A stretch of 19,460 nucleotides of DNA, taken from the NCBI GenBank assembly GCA_030593225.1, contig JAUVHP010000009.1, positions 1-19,460 on the forward strand, written 5' to 3'. Below, one piece after another: positions 15,038-19,460 of the stretch. The notes beneath the pieces were generated by a model. The model was given only the letters and a program-made list of their open reading frames with translations, had not been told where the DNA came from and searched no databases. Numbering within the stretch: the stretch's first letter is position 1; the number at the start of each line of letters is the position of its first letter. The position numbers and the translations under genes are program-made. The DNA comes from an archaeon. GTDB taxonomy: Archaea; Nanobdellota; Nanobdellia; Pacearchaeales; GW2011-AR1.

Positions 15038-15548
15038 TTTCTTTATCTAAGATTTCATTTAATTTCATTTTTAATTCTTCAAAAGTATTTTCATTTTCAA
15101 TCCAGACATCCACATAATTTTGAAAAACTTCAGTTAAGCCTATTTTAGAATTAAACTTAATTCTTTTTTTTATAAACTCCTCAAATTTTATAAGGATATC
15201 TTCTCTCTTTCTTTCAAGATTTCTTTGGAAACAGATATTATCTGATGCTTTAATTCCTACAATTTTTGTTTCTGAATTATTTTTAAAAAATATTATCTCT
15301 TCAGGAGTTCTTAAACCAGATATAACTATTGATGCTTTTCTTTTTAATTTTTTAATTTCCTTAAATATTAACTTACTTACAAAATCTTTTCCAAATTTTC
15401 CAAATAATTCTTCTGGAGCCATATTATATTTTTTCATATAACTTTTAATATATTTGCTTGCTTCAAAACTCTTCACCCCCTTAGATTCTAAATATTCTCT
15501 TGCAGATGTTTTTCCACTACACGATTTTCCAACTATAAGGTATATCAT
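15024..15548 (-). CDS. Small P-loop kinase (dephospho-CoA kinase/AMP kinase-like)
   Basis: A 174-residue P-loop kinase. It opens directly with the first strand and Walker A motif, MIYLIVGKSCSGKTSA (1-16), the usual start of small nucleoside/nucleotide kinases. SIVISGLRTPEEI (about residues 95-107) resembles the Walker B and DxD/RxPxE region of archaeal dephospho-CoA kinase-related (UPF0200) proteins, and KIVGIKASDNICFQRNLER gives the lid Arg residues. I chose the ATG at 15548, one base after the preceding TAA; a TTG at 15560 would add four residues before the strand. Substrate unknown; phosphorylating an intermediate made by the beta-RFAP synthase-like protein is an inference from position. 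Confidence 0.83.
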   Translation of the reverse strand: MIYLIVGKSCSGKTSAREYLESKGVKSFEASKYIKSYMKKYNMAPEELFGKFGKDFVSKLIFKEIKKLKRKASIVISGLRTPEEIIFFKNNSETKIVGIKASDNICFQRNLERKREDILIKFEEFIKKRIKFNSKIGLTEVFQNYVDVWIENENTFEELKMKLNEILDKENGNN

Positions 15549-15549
15549 T

Positions 15550-16521
15550 TTATTCTTCAACCTTCGTGATTTGAATCCCTTTATTATTTATTTTTGTAAG
15601 TTTAATTATTTCAAATTTTTCATTATCTAAATTATTTGCTATTTTCTCTAAATTGTTTCCAAAAATATAAATTACTGGACCAATGCTACTCATTCCCACC
15701 CCAAGCGAGGAATCAATTGATTTAATATTACTCATTAAATCCGAAATTTGGTTGTTATATAATTTAATTTCTGATTTTTTCCAGGTTCTTTCTTGAATAA
15801 GATTTATTCCTTTACAAAATTCTCCTAAATTATCTTCAATAACTGAGGGCAATGAAACAGATAATGTAATTCTCGCCAGTTTCTCAATATCATCTTCTTT
15901 AATAGGACAAATTTTATCAAAAAAATTTCTTTCTTTTTCTCCAAAAATTCTTTTTGTTTTTGGAACGATTAATAACAAATTCCAATTGCATTCATATCTT
16001 GCTAAAATAGGTGCGGCAGTTACTTTTTTTACTGATGATGATGGTTGAAACAATTTTTTATATTTTGTTGAGTGCCCCCCTTCTAAAATAAATCCTCCTT
16101 TATCAATAAGATTTATTCCTAAGCCTGAAGTTCCTCCCCGCCTTAAAATTTCCCCCAATTTTATGTAAGATATCTCTTTATCATATAGTTTACAATATGC
16201 ATGACTTATTGAAAGTAGTGTTGCTGTTTTGGAACCAAATCCTGAATGTTCGGGGATTGACTCTTCAATAATTAAATTAATATTTTCTTTAAATCCAAAT
16301 AAATCTTTTAGTTTGTTCACACTTTCTTCTATGTCTTGTTTTATCTCATTACTCATTTTTTCTTTTGATTCTATTTGGAAATTTTCTGATAATGAAATCT
16401 TAAAAACTAACCTCGGATATTCTAATGAGAAACCCATTCCTCCATCAACCCTTCCCAAAGCACCATTCATATCATAAAGGTTTATTGCAATTCTTGAAGG
16501 GACAATATACTTGAGAATCAT
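15550..16521 (-). CDS. Beta-ribofuranosylaminobenzene 5'-phosphate (beta-RFAP) synthase family protein
   Basis: A 323-residue GHMP-kinase-fold protein with the diagnostic segments of beta-RFAP synthase: SRIAINLYDMNGALGRVDGG (9-28), the phosphate-loop region SIPEHSGFGSKTATLL (88-103), ILRRGGTSGLGINLIDKGGF (125-144) and LEGGH (146-150). In methanogens this enzyme condenses PRPP with an aromatic acid (4-aminobenzoate, or 4-hydroxybenzoate), losing CO2 and PPi to form a C-riboside, the first committed step of the arylamine part of methanopterin. The length is normal. No pterin-pathway gene is nearby; the partners are kinases, two radical SAM enzymes, a nucleotidyltransferase and a phosphatase. 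It may therefore initiate a different C-riboside pathway. It overlaps the cupin gene by 4 bp (ATGA). Confidence 0.87.
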   Translation of the reverse strand: MILKYIVPSRIAINLYDMNGALGRVDGGMGFSLEYPRLVFKISLSENFQIESKEKMSNEIKQDIEESVNKLKDLFGFKENINLIIEESIPEHSGFGSKTATLLSISHAYCKLYDKEISYIKLGEILRRGGTSGLGINLIDKGGFILEGGHSTKYKKLFQPSSSVKKVTAAPILARYECNWNLLLIVPKTKRIFGEKERNFFDKICPIKEDDIEKLARITLSVSLPSVIEDNLGEFCKGINLIQERTWKKSEIKLYNNQISDLMSNIKSIDSSLGVGMSSIGPVIYIFGNNLEKIANNLDNEKFEIIKLTKINNKGIQITKVEE

Positions 16522-16913
16522 TTTCCAATAGCCTCATATTTATCATTTAATATTATGCAAATATAATGTCCTTCTCCCTCTATTAAAGTTGCTGAATGGT
16601 TTAATCCTGCTGGAATCCAAATATTTGCAGGAGATTGAACAATATATTCTTCATCCTCAAGAATAATTTTATATTTTAAGTTACCCAATAAAATGTTAAT
16701 TTCAGGTTTTTTATGGTTATGCGATTTTACATAATTTCTATCCTTCTTAGGAGCTTTTTTTATTTCATGTATTGCTAAATGAACTGGAAAGTTTTTTGAA
16801 AAATATCTTTCTATGTCTATAGAATTTTCATGGAATGGGACTGAGTTTAAAGGAGAGTTCTTACTATTAAAAATCAAGTTTTTATATTTTTTCTTATTGA
16901 CTTCTGGATACAT
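16518..16913 (-). CDS. Cupin-domain protein, first gene of the 16913-10084 operon
   Basis: A 131-residue single-domain cupin. Cupin motif 1 is represented by SHNHKKPEINILLG (64-77) with His65, His67 and Glu71. Motif 2 is PANIWIPAGLNHSATL (95-110) with His106. These residues could form a His3Glu metal site. Cupins of this size act as metal-dependent isomerases, dioxygenases, decarboxylases or simple ligand-binding regulators. As the promoter-proximal gene it could sense or process the aromatic or sugar precursor of the pathway; no function is claimed beyond the fold. The ATG lies 25.5 bp from a TTATAA box, so the operon mRNA is probably leaderless. It overlaps the beta-RFAP synthase gene by 4 bp. 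Confidence 0.85.
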   Translation of the reverse strand: MYPEVNKKKYKNLIFNSKNSPLNSVPFHENSIDIERYFSKNFPVHLAIHEIKKAPKKDRNYVKSHNHKKPEINILLGNLKYKIILEDEEYIVQSPANIWIPAGLNHSATLIEGEGHYICIILNDKYEAIGK

Positions 16914-17137
16914 AATTTTATGTTTCTATAAAGAGTTATAAACTTTTTTATTTAGAAAGTAGACCATAATATACAAGAAATATTGCATCAAACTTAGAAA
17001 GATATCGGTCGTATATCTTATCAAGAAACTATGATAAAAAAGAGACTTTAGTTTTTCTTAACATGATGAACTTAATTAAATTCAATTATTTTTAATATTC
17101 AACCTCAACTGATGATTTATAATATTCTCCTAACAAT
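16914..17137. other. Gene-poor stretch with possible decayed coding fragment
   Basis: Apart from the operon promoter this stretch has no intact gene. On the plus strand, 16970-17095 is open for 41 codons without a usable start. On the minus strand the same DNA reads as a protein-like 26-codon segment (FLDKIYDRYLSKFDAIFLVY), separated from an upstream open stretch by a single in-frame TAG. Either could be the decayed end of a gene; I cannot say which. Confidence 0.35.
16934..16943 (-). promoter_or_regulatory. Promoter (TATA box) of the eight-gene operon
   Basis: Plus-strand AGTTATAAAC contains TTATAA centred at 16938.5, exactly 25.5 bp from the first base of the ATG at 16913. It is the only clear promoter for the 16913-10084 operon. 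Confidence 0.65.
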
Positions 17138-17308
17138 TCAAACCTCGGAAATAAACAATGAAACTCCGTCGGGGCAATCTTTTGGAACATAGGATTTCAT
17201 CCACTGGTAAACAACTGCACTCATTACTACTGCACCTGTGATTAAAAGAATGTAGCCAATCATTATACTTATTGCTCGTTTGTCTTTAGAAAATTTTATC
17301 ACACTCAT
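17138..17308 (-). pseudogene. Truncated pilin gene (5' end only, 56 codons)
   Basis: Reading from the ATG at 17308, the first 56 codons closely copy the start of the Cys-rich pilin: MSVIKFSKDKRA as class III signal peptide, the ISIMIGYILLITGAVVMSA helix, then QWMKSYVPKDCPDGVSLFIS. The match to the full pilin is strong at the DNA level and lacks only two or three codons after VPKD. The frame then ends at TGA (17138-17140), where the full gene continues for about 230 more residues. After the stop no homology to the pilin is visible. It keeps an intact promoter of the same type and an intact signal peptide, so it could still make a 56-residue membrane peptide; decay or a silent donor copy are the alternatives. 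Confidence 0.82.
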
Positions 17309-17327
17309 TTGTTAGAAAAGGGGAATG

Positions 17328-17350
17328 TGTTTAATAATGTTTTTGTGGGA
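17328..17350 (-). promoter_or_regulatory. Pilin-type promoter of the truncated pilin at 17308
   Basis: TGTTTAATAATGTTTTTGTGGGA on the plus strand is nearly identical to the elements at 18693 and 19332 and similar to that at 9412. The TTTAATAA core is centred at 17333.5, 25.5 bp from the ATG. Confidence 0.7.
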
Positions 17351-17373
17351 GATAATTTATTTAGAAACAGAAA

Positions 17374-17384
17374 GATTAAATATT
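17374..17384 (+). promoter_or_regulatory. TATA box of the TIM-barrel gene
   Basis: GATTAAATATT lies about 26 bp before the ATG at 17404, consistent with a leaderless transcript. Confidence 0.5.
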
Positions 17385-17403
17385 CATAATATTTTTTATT
17401 GTT

Positions 17404-18135
17404 ATGACACCTAATATAAAATATAAAATAAATGATTTGAAAAATTATTGTGTAAACGATTTGCCTTTTGATGGATTTGAAATTGCTTCTAAAAATATAT
17501 CTCCAAATATTTTAGTAATTCTAAAATTAAAAGAGCAATTCAAAGGAAAGAAATTATCTTTGCATAGTCAATTAAGCAGAATTTTTAGTTGTAACGAACA
17601 TGGATATCCTGAATTTACAGAGTCAGAAATGTATTTCTTAAAATATGAAATAATGCTCTCAAAAATAATTGGAATAAAACAACTTAATTTTCATATGACT
17701 GAAATGCCAATAGGTTTGAAGGAAAAAATTAAGTTTGAACAAATTATGAATTACGCAAAAAAAAATCAAATAGAAATGATTTATGAAAATCATGTTTGCT
17801 CGGCAAAAGTTATTTTAGATATTTTGTCTATGTTTCCAGAATTAAAATTTTGTTTAGATTTTGGACATCTTAATTTAGCAATTAAAAAAAATAAATTTGG
17901 CATGGGCTTAGATGAATTCATTAACAAAATAAAAAAAAGAATTGTTAATATACATGTGCATAATAATTATGGAAAAATTGATGAACATAATTCCCTAGAT
18001 AAAGGAAATTTCCTATGGAAAGATGTATTAAAAAAATTAAATGATTCAACTTTAAAAAACATAATTATTGAAAATCATGGAAATAATAATGAAATCTTAA
18101 AAGATAAAATATTGTTAGAAGAATTTTACAAATAA
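17404..18135 (+). CDS. Sugar phosphate isomerase/epimerase-like TIM-barrel protein
   Basis: A 243-residue protein with the strand pattern of the xylose isomerase-like/AP endonuclease 2 TIM barrel. Visible strands include FDGFEIASK, KLSLHSQLSRIF, KQLNFHMTEMP, IEMIYENH, LKFCLDFGHLNLA and RIVNIHVHNNYG, with metal-type His, Glu and Asp at the strand ends (Glu of YENH, Asp and His of LDFGH, His of HVHNN) and a late IIIENHG strand. The pattern DEHNSLDKGNFLW after the seventh strand is typical (GxG-like loop). It could be a sugar isomerase or epimerase, or an endonuclease IV relative; the short length and DFGH motif favour the former. It converges with the deaminase gene, 4 bp between stops. Confidence 0.8.
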   Translation: MTPNIKYKINDLKNYCVNDLPFDGFEIASKNISPNILVILKLKEQFKGKKLSLHSQLSRIFSCNEHGYPEFTESEMYFLKYEIMLSKIIGIKQLNFHMTEMPIGLKEKIKFEQIMNYAKKNQIEMIYENHVCSAKVILDILSMFPELKFCLDFGHLNLAIKKNKFGMGLDEFINKIKKRIVNIHVHNNYGKIDEHNSLDKGNFLWKDVLKKLNDSTLKNIIIENHGNNNEILKDKILLEEFYK

Positions 18136-18139
18136 ACAA

Positions 18140-18664
18140 TTATTTCCACTCTTTCTTCATTGTTTCATACATCTTTAAAATATCTTTGAAAAACTTTTGA
18201 TTTTTGCTTTTTATATATTCTATCATTAAATCATAAGATTTTTCTTTAAATAATCCTTCTTCTATTTTAGGCCATTGTTTAAAATACCATTTTGGAAGTG
18301 TTTTTTCATCTAATCCTGTTGCTCCACATCTTGGGTCTGGGCAAGAAAAGATAATTCTATTAACTCTATGCATTAATGATGAACCAAGGCACATTAAACA
18401 TGGTTCCAAAGTTGTGTATATTTCTATTTTTCCTTTAGAAATATCAACACTTTTTTTTATTTTAGAAGAATATTTACGCATAAGATTAATCTCTGCGTGA
18501 GAAAATAAATTTTTATCTATGTGTAAAGAATTGCTTGTTTTTCCGATTATTTTTCCACTAATTACCAAAACTGCCCCTACAGGATAATTACCTTTTTTTA
18601 AAGATTTTTCTGCTTCTTTAATTGCAAGATTCATAAAAAATTCATCTTTTTTTGAAAATCCCAT
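18140..18664 (-). CDS. Cytidine/deoxycytidylate- or tRNA-adenosine-type deaminase
   Basis: A 174-residue zinc deaminase. SHAEIN (55-60) supplies His56 and catalytic Glu58, and TLEPCLMCLG (85-94) supplies Cys89 and Cys92, the standard HAE...PCxxC zinc site. YPVGAVLVISGKIIG (27-41) is the typical first beta hairpin. FSCPDPRCGATGL after the zinc site resembles TadA and guanine deaminase proteins. The target could be a free base or nucleotide, or tRNA. It is preceded by a promoter almost identical to those of the pilin genes, with a leader of about nine bases longer than in the others, so its expression may follow that of the pilins. Confidence 0.88.
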   Translation of the reverse strand: MGFSKKDEFFMNLAIKEAEKSLKKGNYPVGAVLVISGKIIGKTSNSLHIDKNLFSHAEINLMRKYSSKIKKSVDISKGKIEIYTTLEPCLMCLGSSLMHRVNRIIFSCPDPRCGATGLDEKTLPKWYFKQWPKIEEGLFKEKSYDLMIEYIKSKNQKFFKDILKMYETMKKEWK

Positions 18665-18692
18665 TTTCTTTAAAAAAACAAAAAGAAAATTA

Positions 18693-18713
18693 TGTTTAAT
18701 AATGTTTTGTGGG
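18693..18713 (-). promoter_or_regulatory. Pilin-type promoter upstream of the deaminase gene
   Basis: TGTTTAATAATGTTTTGTGGG matches the pilin promoters at 17328 and 19332 almost base for base. Its core is centred 34.5 bp from the deaminase ATG rather than 25.5 bp, which predicts a short leader of about nine bases. Confidence 0.65.
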
Positions 18714-18730
18714 AAATAAATAATAGAAAA

Positions 18731-18739
18731 TATTAAATA
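18731..18739 (+). promoter_or_regulatory. TATA box of the small antitoxin-like gene
   Basis: TATTAAATA is centred about 26 bp before the ATG at 18761, giving independent transcription of the small gene on the plus strand. Confidence 0.5.
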
Positions 18740-18760
18740 CCTTTTAGAATTTATTTATTT

Positions 18761-18910
18761 ATGGAAACAATAATTGTGCCAAAAGAAAAATTTGCACAAA
18801 TGGAACAAGAAATAATTTTTCTTAGGAGCACTTCTTTGTATAAAAGGTTATTAGAATTTCAAAAAAATATACAAGGAAAAAAATATACAAGGAAAAATTT
18901 AGGTTTTTAA
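18761..18910 (+). CDS. Small antitoxin-like protein (49 residues)
   Basis: A short gene of 49 codons. METIIVPKEKFAQMEQEI (1-18) resembles the start of small archaeal antitoxins, in which a short strand (TIIVPKEKF) precedes a helix that mediates dimerisation or DNA binding, and the Lys/Arg-rich end (GKKYTRKNLGF) resembles their toxin-contacting or tail segment. It is supported by a TATA box at leaderless spacing and by the adjacent RelE-like toxin gene, whose 3' end overlaps this one by 12 bp. The pair is convergent instead of in one operon, which is uncommon for a type II toxin-antitoxin system. There is no ribosome-binding site before the ATG, in keeping with a leaderless mRNA. Confidence 0.68.
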   Translation: METIIVPKEKFAQMEQEIIFLRSTSLYKRLLEFQKNIQGKKYTRKNLGF

Positions 18911-19207
18911 CAAGAATTTTCTAATTTTGGTTATTGTTTTATTTTGATTTTCTTTTGAAGTTTTCATTTCATATTTAAATATATAAATTTCATTTGTTTG
19001 AAAATTATATTTATAATATAATCTTATTGCAGGATTTTTTATTTCATAAATCTGTAATTTAGAATCAATTAATTTGCCTGCTCTTGGACCCAATTCCTCT
19101 ATTTTATCAAAAATTTTTGAAAGAATATTTTTAATTAATTTATTTTTACTTGATTTTTTAAGTTGTTTTAAAATGAATTTGTCAAATACTAAATTAAAAT
19201 TTTTCAT
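18899..19207 (-). CDS. RelE/ParE-like toxin
   Basis: A 102-residue basic protein with the compact RelE-fold pattern: an N-terminal strand (FNLVFDKFILKQLKK), two helices rich in Lys, then strands carrying GPRAGKLIDSKLQIYEIK, AIRLYYKYNFQTN and EIYIFKYEMK, and a C-terminal Lys-rich helix. The order LDSK/LYEIK followed by RLYYK is typical of RelE-type ribonuclease toxins that act on mRNA at the ribosome. Length is normal. Start ATG 19207 has a TTATAA box 25.5 bp upstream. The ATG directly abuts the TAA of a truncated pilin reading frame (TAAATG), and the promoter lies inside that frame. Partnered with the small plus-strand gene at 18761-18910. Confidence 0.75.
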   Translation of the reverse strand: MKNFNLVFDKFILKQLKKSSKNKLIKNILSKIFDKIEELGPRAGKLIDSKLQIYEIKNPAIRLYYKYNFQTNEIYIFKYEMKTSKENQNKTITKIRKFLLKT

Positions 19208-19312
19208 TTATTTCTTAAAAAATAATAATTTATAATATTTTTCTTCTAATAAAATATATCCAATCATTATGCTTATTGCACGTTTGTCTTTTGAAAATTT
19301 TATCACACTCAT
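19208..19312 (-). pseudogene. Second truncated pilin gene (first 22 codons, then unrelated tail)
   Basis: From the ATG at 19312 the frame reads MSVIKFSKDKRAISIMIGYILL, identical in sequence to the start of the truncated copy at 17308, then switches to an unrelated Lys/Tyr/Phe-rich tail (EEKYYKLLFFKK) and stops at 19208, immediately before the toxin ATG. The signal peptide and half of the membrane helix remain; the rest is lost. The promoter is intact and at the normal spacing. The break point inside the helix marks where other DNA, now carrying the toxin gene, joins the pilin 5' end. Confidence 0.8.
19229..19236 (-). promoter_or_regulatory. TATA box of the RelE-like toxin gene
   Basis: Plus-strand TTTATAAT has a TTATAA core centred at 19232.5, exactly 25.5 bp from the ATG at 19207. 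It lies within the aberrant tail of the truncated pilin frame. Confidence 0.5.
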
Positions 19313-19331
19313 TAGTTAGAAAAGTGTGAAG

Positions 19332-19351
19332 TGTTTAATAATGTTTTGTGG
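19332..19351 (-). promoter_or_regulatory. Pilin-type promoter of the truncated pilin at 19312
   Basis: TGTTTAATAATGTTTTGTGG on the plus strand; its core is centred at 19337.5, 25.5 bp from the ATG. Nearly identical to the copy upstream of the deaminase. Confidence 0.68.
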
Positions 19352-19412
19352 TTGTAAAAAATCTATCTAAAATTTTTATTAAAAGTGGTAACTTTTATTT
19401 ATACAAAAAAAA

Positions 19413-19460
19413 CTAAGAATCAATTAATTCAACTCTCTTTGATTTAGTGCTATGTGTTTC
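19413..19460 (-). CDS. Possible C-terminal end of a gene running off the window
   Basis: On the minus strand the last 48 bases read ETHSTKSKRVELIDS and then TAG (19413-19415), entering from beyond the window. Only 15 codons are visible, so coding status and function cannot be judged; the sequence is less AT-biased in amino-acid choice than random local DNA. Confidence 0.35.
   Translation of the reverse strand, partial: ETHSTKSKRVELIDS

Noticed and set aside
16229..16477. 82-codon plus-strand frame opposite the beta-RFAP synthase gene
   Set aside because: It lies wholly over the diagnostic beta-RFAP motifs on the other strand and has no motif of its own.
15550..16521. Reading the beta-RFAP synthase homologue as proof of methanopterin synthesis
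   Set aside because: No other pterin-pathway gene is in the window; family membership alone does not fix the product.

Overview
The window looks like an AT-rich archaeal chromosome segment, probably from a DPANN-type lineage (Woesearchaeota/Pacearchaeota-like); the lineage is inferred from gene content and style, not from a marker gene. Supporting signs are class III (archaeal pilin) signal peptides, a beta-RFAP synthase homologue, an archaeosine-synthase-type radical SAM enzyme, a nucleotidyltransferase resembling the archaeal CCA-adding enzyme, and TATA boxes centred about 25 bp upstream of first-gene start codons. That spacing implies leaderless mRNAs. Genes inside operons instead sit in tight overlaps, some with GGAGGT-like Shine-Dalgarno sites. 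I found no tRNA, rRNA, CRISPR array or insertion sequence.

Layout. 1-953: 3' part of a secreted or surface-type protein of unknown family. 1020-2232: a divergent pair, a HAD phosphatase (-) and a TIGR00725/LOG-like protein (+). 2258-6294 (-): a five-gene overlapping operon of HAD hydrolase, APH-type small-molecule kinase, MurG/GT28-like glycosyltransferase, P-loop ATPase and phosphoribosyltransferase. It faces 6345-8451 (+), a RaSEA-like radical SAM protein followed by a family 2 glycosyltransferase. The two transcription units appear to share one perfectly palindromic TATA box exactly midway between their start codons. 8514-9392 (-): a pilin-like protein with a long Cys-rich C-terminus. 9534-10118 (+): a 2H phosphoesterase.

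10084-16913 (-): an eight-gene operon in which every neighbour overlaps or nearly touches. In transcription order it encodes a cupin, a beta-RFAP synthase-family protein, a P-loop kinase, a B12-domain radical SAM protein, a CCA-like nucleotidyltransferase, a second radical SAM protein, a PHP phosphatase and a NadR-like P-loop protein. This is the best candidate for an undescribed system. It looks like a complete biosynthetic pathway starting from PRPP, possibly making a C-riboside-derived, nucleotidylated cofactor or modified nucleoside, with none of the known methanopterin genes beside it.

16914-19460: an accessory region. It holds a TIM-barrel isomerase-like gene, a CMP/tRNA-type deaminase, a convergent antitoxin/RelE-like toxin pair, two truncated copies of the pilin 5' end, and a third pilin-type promoter now placed upstream of the deaminase. 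The pilin 5' module therefore recurs four times in the window (one full gene, two truncated genes, one promoter alone), suggesting recombination or gene insertion at pilin loci.
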